Assembly: GCF_014779715.1 (NCBI RefSeq)
Contig: NZ_JACXYU010000009.1
Span: 1-64,000, forward strand
Direction of reading: 5' to 3'
Length of the DNA: 64,000 bases
From: Streptomyces chumphonensis
Lineage (GTDB): Bacteria; Actinomycetota; Actinomycetes; Streptomycetales; Streptomycetaceae
Both the position numbers and the translations under genes were made by a program. The notes beneath the pieces were generated by a model. That model was given only the letters and a program-made list of their open reading frames with translations. It did not search any database and was not told where the DNA came from. Below, piece by piece: positions 9,029 through 16,882 of the stretch; within the stretch, counting starts at the first letter, position 1, and every line of letters starts with the position of its first letter.

Positions 9029-11473
9029 ATGGTGGATCAGCTGACGCAGCACGATCCCCGCCGGATCGGTCCGTTCGAGGTCCTCGGGCGGCTCGGCGCG
9101 GGCGGGATGGGCTTGGTCTACCTGGCCCGGTCGGCCTCCGGGCGCCGGGTCGCGATCAAGACGGTGCGCACGGAGCTGGCCGAGGACCACCTCTTCCGCG
9201 TCCGCTTCACCCGCGAGGTCGAGGCCGCCCGCGCCGTGAGCGGTTTCTACACCGCAGCCGTCGTCGACGCCGACCCGCGCGCCGCCATCCCGTGGCTGGC
9301 CACCGCCTACGTCCCGGCGCCCTCCCTGGAGGAGATCATCACCGAGTGCGGGCCGCTGCCCACCCAGGCGGTGCGCTGGCTCGCGGCCGGTATCGCCGAG
9401 GCGCTCCAGTCCATCCACAGCGCCGGACTCGTCCACCGCGACCTGAAGCCCTCCAACGTCCTCGTGGTGGAGGACGGCCCCCGGGTCATCGACTTCGGCA
9501 TCGCCTCCGGCGTGTCCAACACCCGGCTGACCATGACCAACGTCGCCGTCGGCACCCCGGCCTACATGTCGCCCGAGCAGGCCAAGGACTCCCGCAGCGT
9601 GACGGGGGCGAGCGACGTCTTCTCCCTCGGCTCCACCCTGGTCTACGCCGCCACCGGCCACGCCCCCTACCACGGGGCGAACCCGGTGGAGACGGTGTTC
9701 ATGCTGCTGCGGGAGGGGCCCGACCTGGAGGGTCTGCCCGCCGACCTGCGGCCGCTCATCGAGTCCTGCATGAACCCCGAGGCCGAGCGGCGTCCCACCC
9801 CGGCCCAGCTCCAGTCCCAGCTCGCCCCGCACCTCTTCTCCTCCGGAAGCGACGACAGCGGCACCGCGTCGGCATGGCTCCCCGGGGGTGCCGTGGAGCT
9901 GATAGAACGCAAGCGCGGCGGGCGCAACCGACCCGTGCGCCGGCCCCCGGAGCCGCCCGGGCCCGCCCCGCACGAGGGTCACGGATCCGGCCCCGGGTCC
10001 GCCGGGGGGCACCGACCCACCCCGGAGCGCTTCGCGCCGCCCCCGGTACGGCCCGCGCCCATGGGTCCGAGTCCCCTCACCCCCGCCCCGGTGCCCGCCC
10101 ACGCGGGAGCCGCTCCGGCCGACGGCCCGCCCGTGCGCCTCGCCGGTGCGCCCGCGCCCATCGGGCCGGGGCCCCGGCTCGGGGAGCTGCGCGGGCCCGC
10201 CCCCGTGCCGGGCACCCACTGGGTCAGCCCGCCCGCCGGAACCGCCGCCGCCCCGGGCACCCCGCCGCAGGCCGCGCCCGTGTCGGGCCCGTCCGGTGCC
10301 GGCCCGGCGCCCGCCCCGCCCGTCCCCGCACCCGACGGGGCGGGCGGACGGTGGCGGCCGTGGCGGTTCCGGATGTCCAACGACGTCTGGGGCACGCCCG
10401 TCGTGGCCGAGGGGCTGCTCTACGTCACCTCCTTCGAGGTGCACGCCCTGGACACGACGACCGGTCGGCGCCGCTTCAAGACCCGCGACGTCGCCTGGTC
10501 CATGGCGGTGGCCGACGGCCGGGTGCACGCCTCGGACGGCCCCAGCCTCTACGCCCTGGACGCCCGCACCGGGACCGAGCACTGGAAGACGTCCGTGGAC
10601 GCCTGGGTGTACGCGCTGAGCGCGGGCGACGGCGTGGTCGTCACGGCGACCCGGGGCGGCGCCGTCCAGTCCTGGTCGGCGGCCGACGGCGAGCGCCTGT
10701 GGGAACTCACCGGCGCGCAGACGGACTTCGAGACGGCCGACGCGGCACCCGTGCTGCACCGGGGCACCGTCCACCTGTGGGCCGACGGCCGGCTGTACGC
10801 GCTGGACGCCCGTACCGGTGCCGAGCGGTGGACGTACGCCGTCGGCGACGCCTCCGCCACGGGCGGGGTCCCGATCCGGCTGCTTCCGGCGCCCGACGGC
10901 GCGCTCTACGTCTGCGCGGGGGCCCGGGTCCTCGCCCTCGACGCGGCGAGCGGCGCGGAGCGCTGGCGCTTCCACGCCCCGGACGCCTTCCTGTGCCCCC
11001 CGGCGTTCGCGCCCGGTCCGGCCGTCGCCGGGGGCGGGCTGTACCTGGCCGACTACCGGGGTGTCGTGTACGCCATCGACGCGGCCACCGGCCACGACCG
11101 GTGGCGCATTCCCACCAAGGCCCGGGGCTCGGTCGAACCGGTCGTGGTGGCCGACGGGCTGGTCCACGTGGCCAGCGGCGACGCGCTCTACACCATCGAC
11201 GCCGTTCCCGGCACCGGCCGTTGGCGGTTCGAGGCCCGGGGCGACCTCGTCGGGGCGCCCGTGGCGGCCGACGGCCGGGTCCACTTCGGCTCCACCGACC
11301 AGTCGCTCTACACCCTCGACGCGGTCGGCGGCCAGCTCCGCTGGAAGCTGGAGACGGGCGGCGAGATCACCGGTTCCCCGCTGGTGGCGGGCGGCGTGGT
11401 GTACGCGTGCAGCAAGGACCGCTGCGTCTACGCGCTGGACGCCGAGCGCGGCACCCGCCAGCCCCCCGGCTGA
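9029..11473 (+). CDS. afsK: Serine/threonine protein kinase AfsK
   Basis: The product is 814 residues. The kinase domain occupies about 14-280: P-loop GAGGMG (23-28), Lys44, HRD 136-138, DFG 155-157, APE-like SPE at 181-183. Thr168, the autophosphorylation site reported for S. coelicolor AfsK, is conserved in the activation loop. A Pro/Ala-rich linker (about 300-440) leads to a C-terminal PQQ-type beta-propeller (about 450-810) with repeated xLYALDxxTGxxxW blades. No transmembrane segment is visible, matching the known loosely membrane-attached enzyme. AfsK phosphorylates AfsR, encoded 1 kb downstream on the other strand, and so controls antibiotic production; in other work it also affects hyphal tip growth. 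GGGGAGGTGG precedes the ATG. Confidence 0.95.
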   Translation: MVDQLTQHDPRRIGPFEVLGRLGAGGMGLVYLARSASGRRVAIKTVRTELAEDHLFRVRFTREVEAARAVSGFYTAAVVDADPRAAIPWLATAYVPAPSLEEIITECGPLPTQAVRWLAAGIAEALQSIHSAGLVHRDLKPSNVLVVEDGPRVIDFGIASGVSNTRLTMTNVAVGTPAYMSPEQAKDSRSVTGASDVFSLGSTLVYAATGHAPYHGANPVETVFMLLREGPDLEGLPADLRPLIESCMNPEAERRPTPAQLQSQLAPHLFSSGSDDSGTASAWLPGGAVELIERKRGGRNRPVRRPPEPPGPAPHEGHGSGPGSAGGHRPTPERFAPPPVRPAPMGPSPLTPAPVPAHAGAAPADGPPVRLAGAPAPIGPGPRLGELRGPAPVPGTHWVSPPAGTAAAPGTPPQAAPVSGPSGAGPAPAPPVPAPDGAGGRWRPWRFRMSNDVWGTPVVAEGLLYVTSFEVHALDTTTGRRRFKTRDVAWSMAVADGRVHASDGPSLYALDARTGTEHWKTSVDAWVYALSAGDGVVVTATRGGAVQSWSAADGERLWELTGAQTDFETADAAPVLHRGTVHLWADGRLYALDARTGAERWTYAVGDASATGGVPIRLLPAPDGALYVCAGARVLALDAASGAERWRFHAPDAFLCPPAFAPGPAVAGGGLYLADYRGVVYAIDAATGHDRWRIPTKARGSVEPVVVADGLVHVASGDALYTIDAVPGTGRWRFEARGDLVGAPVAADGRVHFGSTDQSLYTLDAVGGQLRWKLETGGEITGSPLVAGGVVYACSKDRCVYALDAERGTRQPPG

Positions 11474-11504
11474 CCGGCGCCCCGGCCCGTTCCGGCGCGG
11501 TCAC

Positions 11505-11555
11505 GCACGAACCCCACCGCGTGCGCGTCCACGGCGCGGTGGGGCGGGGTCGTGC
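11505..11555. terminator. Long hairpin, convergent terminator after afsK
   Basis: Inner arms CCCCACCGCG / CGCGGTGGGG (11512-11521 and 11535-11544) are flanked by outer arms GCACGA / TCGTGC. The hairpin lies between the convergent afsK and DFHQT-repeat genes. Confidence 0.75.
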
Positions 11556-11588
11556 GGACGGCCGGGCGGCCGTCGGGTGCGGTCCGCG

Positions 11589-11948
11589 TCAGACGCGGGC
11601 CGTGGCGGGCGCATCGGCCGGACCGGTCGTCTGGTGGAAGTCGGTCTGGTGGAAGTCGGCGGGGACGACCGTCTGGTGGAAGTCGGTCTGGTGGAAGTCC
11701 CGCGGGGGAGCGGTCTGGTGGAAGTCCGCCGTCTGGTGGAAGTCCGTCTGGTGGAAGTCCGAGGTCTCCGCGGTCTGGTGGAAGTCGGCGGGGACGACCG
11801 TCTGGTGGAAGTCCGGCGGGGGTGCGGTCTGGTGGAAGTCGCCCGCACCGGTGGCCCGCTGTTCCCCGGCGACGGCCGAACCGGCAGCGGCCACGAGGGC
11901 TCCCGTTGCCATGGCGAAGGCCGCAAGCACAGTCCTCTTTCGGGTCAT
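11589..11948 (-). CDS. Secreted protein of ten DFHQT repeats, adjacent to afsS
   Basis: The product is 119 residues. Residues 1-28 form a typical signal peptide (MTRKRTVLAAF...AVA). The mature part is almost entirely ten copies of DFHQT between residues 37 and 107. Some copies are tandem and some are separated by 2-5 residues (APPP, VVPA, AETS). It has no Cys and no known domain. The ATG is preceded by AAGGAAA. It sits between afsK and the AfsS-like gene, whose product carries the related pentapeptide DHHQT twice. This suggests duplication of the AfsS motif into an exported protein, or a shared binding partner. Function unknown; the regular His/Asp spacing could bind metal, which is speculation. 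Confidence 0.8.
   Translation of the reverse strand: MTRKRTVLAAFAMATGALVAAAGSAVAGEQRATGAGDFHQTAPPPDFHQTVVPADFHQTAETSDFHQTDFHQTADFHQTAPPRDFHQTDFHQTVVPADFHQTDFHQTTGPADAPATARV
11628..11840 (-). repeat. Coding repeat array, 15-nt DFHQT units
   Basis: Ten copies of a 15-nt unit (GACTTCCACCAGAC plus C or G on the - strand) form this array. Some copies abut directly and others are separated by 6-15 nt spacers, always in multiples of 3. The array stays in frame and encodes the DFHQT repeats of the secreted protein; spacers vary in length and are too short for CRISPR. Confidence 0.95.
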
Positions 11949-12072
11949 GCCATTTCCTTTCGCTTTCGTGATCGCTTGTTCGTACAGGCTATGGGTGCTC
12001 TCCGGTCCTGCGGGACGGAGAAAAGGAATTGGCTGATTATCGACGCGGCGACCGGTGGGCGCACACGACGAG

Positions 12073-12114
12073 AACCGGCCACGACGACTCCCCTCCAGGT
12101 CGTCGTGACCGGTT
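12073..12114 (-). terminator. Hairpin terminator downstream of afsS
   Basis: A 16-bp inverted repeat (AACCGGCCACGACGAC and its complement with one G-T pair) has a 10-nt loop, 20 bp after the afsS stop. Confidence 0.7.
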
Positions 12115-12133
12115 GCTCCCCCCGAGGTGGCGA

Positions 12134-12292
12134 TCAGTTCGCAGGCTCGCTCGTCTGGTGGTGATCGCCCATGGCCACCATCTCGCCCGACTGCTCGTCG
12201 TCGTCGGCGACGACGGCGATCGGCTCCCCCGTCTGGTGATGGTCCCGGGGCTTGGCGCCGTCCCGAACCTTCTTGCGCTCGCTGGTGACCAT
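12134..12292 (-). CDS. afsS: AfsS-like small regulatory protein with DHHQT repeats
   Basis: The product is 52 residues, hydrophilic and Cys-free, with two DHHQT motifs at 17-21 and 43-47. AfsS of S. coelicolor is a 63-residue protein whose repeats are, from memory, TxxDNHMPAx; here the repeat is rewritten as DHHQT. The call rests on position (directly downstream of afsR, same strand, facing afsK), size and paired repeats. The ATG at 12292 has a near-perfect GGGAGGA site 6 nt upstream; the longer open frame upstream is not coding. AfsS acts downstream of AfsR to raise pathway-specific activators such as ActII-ORF4 by an unknown mechanism. Confidence 0.8.
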   Translation of the reverse strand: MVTSERKKVRDGAKPRDHHQTGEPIAVVADDDEQSGEMVAMGDHHQTSEPAN

Positions 12293-12442
12293 GTTCTCTT
12301 CCTCCCGTTGGTGGTGCGATACGGCCGTTGCCAGGCGGCTCCCCCGCCGGCCGCCCGGCGAACGGCGGTGCAGAGCACCGCCGTTCACGACCGCCCCCCG
12401 TGGTCCGCCCCGCCTCCCCCGGTGGGGCGAACCAACACGACC

Positions 12443-12476
12443 AGCATGGCGGGCGGCGATAAACGAACGATGAACG
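12443..12476 (-). promoter_or_regulatory. Candidate AfsR operator and -10 of the afsS promoter
   Basis: On the - strand two adjacent 11-bp direct repeats, CGTTCATCGTT and CGTTTATCGCC (12455-12476), lie just past the afsR stop. CATGCT (12443-12448) is a possible -10 six bases further. SARP regulators bind 11-bp direct repeats overlapping a weak -35, so this matches the expected AfsR site. Confidence 0.6.
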
Positions 12477-12491
12477 AGCGCCCGCCGGGCC

Positions 12492-15395
12492 TCAGGCCGG
12501 GACCGACGCCAGCAACTCGCGCACGGCGCCGGCCTCGGAGCTGTCGTGCTCCTCGTAGGTCGTCAGCGCCTCCCGCCAGCACGCCTCGGCACGCCCGTAC
12601 TGGCCGATCCGGGCCAGCGCGCGGCCCAGCAGCGTCAGCACGTTGGCCCGTCGCCAGGGGCCCCCGACGCCGCAGAGCACGGCCAGGGCCTGCTCGGCCT
12701 GGCCCGCGGCCACCGCGGCCTGACCGTCGGAGAGGCTCAGCGAGGCGATGCGGAAGTGGGTCATGCCTTCCCAGAGTCGCTGTCGGCAGTCGCGGAAGAT
12801 GCCCAGCGCCTCACTGAACCGGGCCTGCGCGTCCTGCACGTCGCCCTTCGCGCTGAGGGCGATGCCGAGGGTGTAGAGGCCGTTGGCCAGCCGCATGGCC
12901 CCTTCGTTCTGCCGGTAGATGCCCACGGCCGACCGCGCGAGGCGCACCGCCTCGTCCGTCCTGCGGGCGCCGAGCTTTGCGCGGGCCAGGTTGCACAGCG
13001 CGCTGGCGATGGACGGCTCGTTGTCGTAGCGGCGGAAGGCGGCGAGGGCCTCGCCGAGCCAGGCGTCCGCCGCCTCGTACTGGTCCTGGTAGTTGGCGAT
13101 GATGCCGAGCAGGTTGTAGGCGTAGGAGGTGGCCAGGACGTCCTCGCTGTGCCGTCCGCACTCCAGGGCCCGGCGGGCCTCCGTCTCGGCCGCCGGGAAG
13201 CGTCCCGCCTCCAGGTGCAGCAGGGTGAGCACCAGGCGGCAGCGCGCCTCCGCGTAGACGTCGCCGGTCCGCCGGACGGCGTCCAGCAGCGTGCGGGCGG
13301 CCTGCTCGTACTGCCGGACGTGGCTGCCCGACTCGGCGAGGTCCCGGGTGGCCAGCAGCAGGTCCGTGGCGCGGCGCAGCGCCGCCTCGTCGGCCGCGGC
13401 CTGCCGGGCACAGGCCAGGATGCCGGGCGCTTCGGCGAAGAGCCAGGTGATGGCCGTGTTCCGGTCGCCGAACGCCGTGCCGGGGACGTTCGTGCGCTCC
13501 AGGAAGTCCACGAGCCGTTCGCCCGGTCGCTCCAGGGCGTGCGCGGTCGTCGCGGTGGCGAGGTAGAAGTCGAGCAGCCGGGAGAGGGCCTGTCGGCCGT
13601 GCTCGGTGAGCCCCTCCCGTTGCAGGCAGTCACGCGCGTAGAGGCGCAGCAGGTCGTGGTAGCGGTAGCGGCCGGGTGCGGCGGACTCCAGGAGGCTCGT
13701 GTCCACGAGGGACTCCAGCAGCTCCTCCGTGGTGTCGGCGTCCCGGTCCAGCACGGCGGCGGCGGCCGCCAGCGAGACGTCCGGGCCGTCGGCGAGGCCC
13801 AGCAGCCGGAAGGCACGGGCCTGTTCGGCCTCCAACTGCCCGTAGCCCAGTTCGAAGGTGGCCTTCACCGCGAGGTCCCCGGCCTGGAGCTCGTCCAGCC
13901 GGCGGCGCTCGTCGCCGAGCTTGCGGGCCAGCACCTCGACCGTCCAGGTGCGCCGTGCGGCCAGCCGGGCGGCGGCGATGCGGATGGCCAGCGGCAGGAA
14001 CCCGCAGGCGGCCACGACGTCCAGCGCGGCCTCCCGTTCCGCGCCCACGCGCTCGGCGCCGACGATGCGGGTGAACAGCGTCATGGCCTCCTCCGGGCTC
14101 ATGACGTCCAGGTCCACCAGGTGCGCGCCGACCAGGTCGATCATGCGGGTGCGGGAGGTGATGAGGGCGGCGCTGCCGCCGGTCCCCGGCAGCAGGGGCC
14201 GGACCTGTGCCGCGTCCCGGGCGTTGTCCAGCAGGGCGAGGATGCGGCGTCCGGAGAGCAGCGAGCGGTAGAGCGCGGCGCGTTCCTCCACGCCGTCCGG
14301 TATCGACGCGTCGGGCGTGCCCAGGGCCCGCAGGAAGGCGCCGAGGACGGCCTCCGGCTCGGCCGGGGTGGGGCTGGCGCCCTGGAGGTCGACGTACAGC
14401 TGCCCGTCGGGGAAGTGGTCCCGGCCGGCGTGGGCGACGTGGATGGCCAGCGTCGTCTTGCCGACGCCGCCGATGCCGGCCACGGCGGAGACGGCCATGA
14501 CCCGGCCCTCCGACGTCGACAGCCGCTCGCCCAGTTCCCGGACGAACGCCGCCCGTCCCGTGAAGTCCGGCACGGTGGCGGGCAGTTGGTGGGGGCGGAC
14601 GAAGGTGGGGACGGCCGGCTCCTCCGCCGGGGCCGTGAGGGACTCGTCGGCGCGCAGGATGCGCTGCTGGAGCTCGGCCAGCTCGGCGCGCGGTTCGACG
14701 CCGAGCTCGTCGGAGAGCAGCCGCCGGGTGTCGGTGTAGACGGCCAGCGCCTCCGCCTGGCGTCCGCTGCGGTAGAGCGCGAGCATCAGCAGCTCCCGCA
14801 GGCGCTCGCGCAGCGGGTGCGCGGCGGTGAGCGCGGTCAGTTCGGAGACGGCCTCGGCGTGGCAGCCCGTCTCCAGGTCCAGGTCCAGCCGGTGTTCGAG
14901 GAGGGAGAGCCGCCACTCCTCCAGCCGGGTGCGCTGGGTGGACGCGTAGGGGCCCGGCACGTGGGCCAGTGTCTCGCCGTCCCACAGGCCCAGGGCCTCG
15001 CCGTAGAGGGCGCGGGCCCGCCCGCGGTCGCCGGAGTGGGCGGTCTTCTCGGCGTCGGCGCAGAGCCGCCCGGCCTCGTCCACGTCGACGCGGGCGGCGG
15101 GGCCGGTCCGGATGGCGTAGCCGCCGGACTCGCTGACCAGCGTCTGCGCCCCGAGGACCTTGCGGAGTCTGGAGGCGTAGGTCCGCAGGGCGGCCAGCGC
15201 CCGCTGCGGGGGTTCCTCGCCCCAGATGGCGTCGACCAGCTCCGACGCGGTGGCGGTGTGCCCGCCGCGCAGCAGCAGAGCGGCGAGCAGGGCCTTCTGC
15301 TGTGGTGAGCCGGTGGCCAGCGCCTCTCCGTCGCGCCAGGCGCGAATGGGCCCAAGCACCGCGAAGCGCAGCCCCGTGCCCGGGTCGGCTGCCAT
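12492..15395 (-). CDS. afsR: SARP-family global regulator AfsR
   Basis: The product is 967 residues. The N-terminal SARP part comprises a winged-helix OmpR-like DNA-binding domain (about 8-95, FAVLGPIRAWRDGEALATGSP) and the bacterial transcriptional activation domain (about 105-250). The central NB-ARC-type ATPase (about 275-600) has Walker A GIGGVGKTT at 307-315. The C-terminal TPR region covers about 620-960. This is the three-part build of S. coelicolor AfsR (993 residues), which is phosphorylated by AfsK, binds ATP and activates afsS. The start is set at ATG 15395 after GAGGGGG; an upstream in-frame GTG would add 14 residues. PhoP/AfsR cross-talk is known for the afsS promoter. Confidence 0.95.
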   Translation of the reverse strand: MAADPGTGLRFAVLGPIRAWRDGEALATGSPQQKALLAALLLRGGHTATASELVDAIWGEEPPQRALAALRTYASRLRKVLGAQTLVSESGGYAIRTGPAARVDVDEAGRLCADAEKTAHSGDRGRARALYGEALGLWDGETLAHVPGPYASTQRTRLEEWRLSLLEHRLDLDLETGCHAEAVSELTALTAAHPLRERLRELLMLALYRSGRQAEALAVYTDTRRLLSDELGVEPRAELAELQQRILRADESLTAPAEEPAVPTFVRPHQLPATVPDFTGRAAFVRELGERLSTSEGRVMAVSAVAGIGGVGKTTLAIHVAHAGRDHFPDGQLYVDLQGASPTPAEPEAVLGAFLRALGTPDASIPDGVEERAALYRSLLSGRRILALLDNARDAAQVRPLLPGTGGSAALITSRTRMIDLVGAHLVDLDVMSPEEAMTLFTRIVGAERVGAEREAALDVVAACGFLPLAIRIAAARLAARRTWTVEVLARKLGDERRRLDELQAGDLAVKATFELGYGQLEAEQARAFRLLGLADGPDVSLAAAAAVLDRDADTTEELLESLVDTSLLESAAPGRYRYHDLLRLYARDCLQREGLTEHGRQALSRLLDFYLATATTAHALERPGERLVDFLERTNVPGTAFGDRNTAITWLFAEAPGILACARQAAADEAALRRATDLLLATRDLAESGSHVRQYEQAARTLLDAVRRTGDVYAEARCRLVLTLLHLEAGRFPAAETEARRALECGRHSEDVLATSYAYNLLGIIANYQDQYEAADAWLGEALAAFRRYDNEPSIASALCNLARAKLGARRTDEAVRLARSAVGIYRQNEGAMRLANGLYTLGIALSAKGDVQDAQARFSEALGIFRDCRQRLWEGMTHFRIASLSLSDGQAAVAAGQAEQALAVLCGVGGPWRRANVLTLLGRALARIGQYGRAEACWREALTTYEEHDSSEAGAVRELLASVPA

Positions 15396-15657
15396 GCGTG
15401 CCCCCTCAGTTCCGTCCTTCGGTGCCGCGTGGACCACAGTGTGCCTTCTCCCGCCCGGAATCGGCAGCTCCGTACCGGCCGCTTTGGCTGGGTTCCGACC
15501 CCTTACACCGGCGGGTTGACGTGGACACGCGGCGTCCCAACTGACCGAAGCTACAAGAAGTTCGCTCGGCGCGCTGCACCGCCCCTGGCCCCCACGTGGC
15601 CGAATCCGTACCGCGCTCCCCTCCGCTGACGGCCCGTCCGGGCGACCCGGCCCGCGT

Positions 15658-16017
15658 TCAACGGCCGTCGCGCCCGGTCCGCTCCCGGCGCAGCCGCTCG
15701 CCGAGGTCGTCGAGCACCAGCCCGTCGCGGTGCACCCGTCCCGTGCGGAAGGCGGTGCGGCCCACGATCTGACTCGTCACCGGGACCGTCAGCATCTGGA
15801 AGAGCGCCACCAGCACCAGCGGCACGGCGTACCGCCCCGGAAGGTGGAAGGCCGCCCCCACGAGGACGAGCAGGACCCCCAGCGTCTGGGCCTTCGCGGC
15901 CGCGTGCAGCCGGCACACGGGGTCGGGGAAGCGCAGCAGCCCCACGGCGGCCAGCACGCAGAACGCGGACCCGGCCAGCAGCAGGACGGCCGAGACGGCG
16001 TCGAGGAAGGCGGTCAC
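15658..16017 (-). CDS. mrpG: Na+/H+ antiporter subunit MrpG (MnhG)
   Basis: The product is 119 residues with three predicted membrane helices (about 5-28, 36-57, 62-82) and a short cytoplasmic tail. The family pattern GLLRFPDPVCRLHAAAKAQTLG is present. It is the last gene of the antiporter operon and overlaps mrpF by 4 nt. MrpG is a small structural subunit of the multi-subunit Mrp complex, which exchanges cytoplasmic Na+ or K+ for H+. Confidence 0.9.
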   Translation of the reverse strand: MTAFLDAVSAVLLLAGSAFCVLAAVGLLRFPDPVCRLHAAAKAQTLGVLLVLVGAAFHLPGRYAVPLVLVALFQMLTVPVTSQIVGRTAFRTGRVHRDGLVLDDLGERLRRERTGRDGR

Positions 16018-16280
16018 CGCACCCCCTCCCGCTCCTCGACGAGGTGCGCGGCCGTCACGGAGCCCACGAACCCGAGGACGGCCAGCACCAGCAGGAGCGG
16101 CACCCCCGAGCCCTCGCCGCGCCGGGCGGCGTCCACGGCGACACCGGCCAGCAGGAGCGTCACCGTGACGTCCAGGGCGATGATGCGGTTCAGGGCGCCC
16201 GGCCCGTGCACGAGGCGCATGAGGGTCAGCAGCCCCGCCACCGAGAGCAGGGCGAGGGCGATGGCGAACACCGGGGTCAC
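16014..16280 (-). CDS. mrpF: Na+/H+ antiporter subunit MrpF (MnhF)
   Basis: The product is 88 residues with three membrane helices and the typical MRLVHGPGALNRIIALDV pattern linking helices 1 and 2. The start is GTG 16280, overlapping mrpE by 4 nt; the stop overlaps mrpG by 4 nt. In other Mrp systems MrpF is required for assembly and may share residues lining the Na+ path. Confidence 0.88.
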   Translation of the reverse strand: MTPVFAIALALLSVAGLLTLMRLVHGPGALNRIIALDVTVTLLLAGVAVDAARRGEGSGVPLLLVLAVLGFVGSVTAAHLVEEREGVR

Positions 16281-16882
16281 GGCGTCTCCTTCCCGTTGTC
16301 GGGCCGTGCGGGATCCTCGGGGCGGTCGCCGTCCTCGGGGTGGGGCGCGTCCGCCGGGCCGAGGGCGTGCACGACCTCCCGTTCGGTCGCGCGCAGGTCC
16401 TGCCGCCGTCTCCGGGCCGCCGCCGGTCCGGAGACCGGCAGCAGGTGCACGTACAGCAGGCGCCGGTCGCGGTCGATCTCCAGCACGAGGTTTCCCGGCG
16501 TCATCGTGGTGAGCACGGCCGTCCCGGTGACCATCAGGTCGCTGTCGGCGGCGAGCGGCACCTCGACGACGGCCGCGCGGGCGCGCGGGCCCAGCCGGAC
16601 GGCGGCCACGGCGACGTCCACGGCGGAGACCACGAGGTCGGCCAGCAGCCGCAGGACGAGCACCGCCAGCAGCACCGGGCGCAGCGCCGCCCGGTGCGCG
16701 ACCGGAGGCAGCCGGAAGGCGAAGGTCACGGCGAGGGACACCAGCAGGCCGCCGACGACCACGACGGCGCTCGGTGTGCCCCACAGCAGCACCCACAGCG
16801 CCCACAGCCACAGGACGCCCGCCGTCTGGCGCAGGGGGTGCAGCGCCCGCCTCCGGCCGGACGCCGGCCCGCCCCCGCTCAT
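16277..16882 (-). CDS. mrpE: Na+/H+ antiporter subunit MrpE (MnhE)
   Basis: The product is 201 residues. Two N-terminal membrane helices (about 22-58) and a further hydrophobic segment (about 68-92) precede the conserved MrpE soluble motif TVLTTMTPGNLVLEID-like (TAVLTTMTPGNLVLEID). A charged non-conserved C-terminal tail of about 50 residues follows. The ATG is at 16882, overlapping mrpD by 4 nt, so translation is coupled along the operon. Confidence 0.88.
   Translation of the reverse strand: MSGGGPASGRRRALHPLRQTAGVLWLWALWVLLWGTPSAVVVVGGLLVSLAVTFAFRLPPVAHRAALRPVLLAVLVLRLLADLVVSAVDVAVAAVRLGPRARAAVVEVPLAADSDLMVTGTAVLTTMTPGNLVLEIDRDRRLLYVHLLPVSGPAAARRRRQDLRATEREVVHALGPADAPHPEDGDRPEDPARPDNGKETP

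Noticed and set aside
11628..11840. CRISPR-like or satellite array
   Set aside because: Spacing is irregular but always in multiples of 3, units are only 15 nt and all translate to DFHQT in one signal-peptide-bearing frame. It is a coding repeat.
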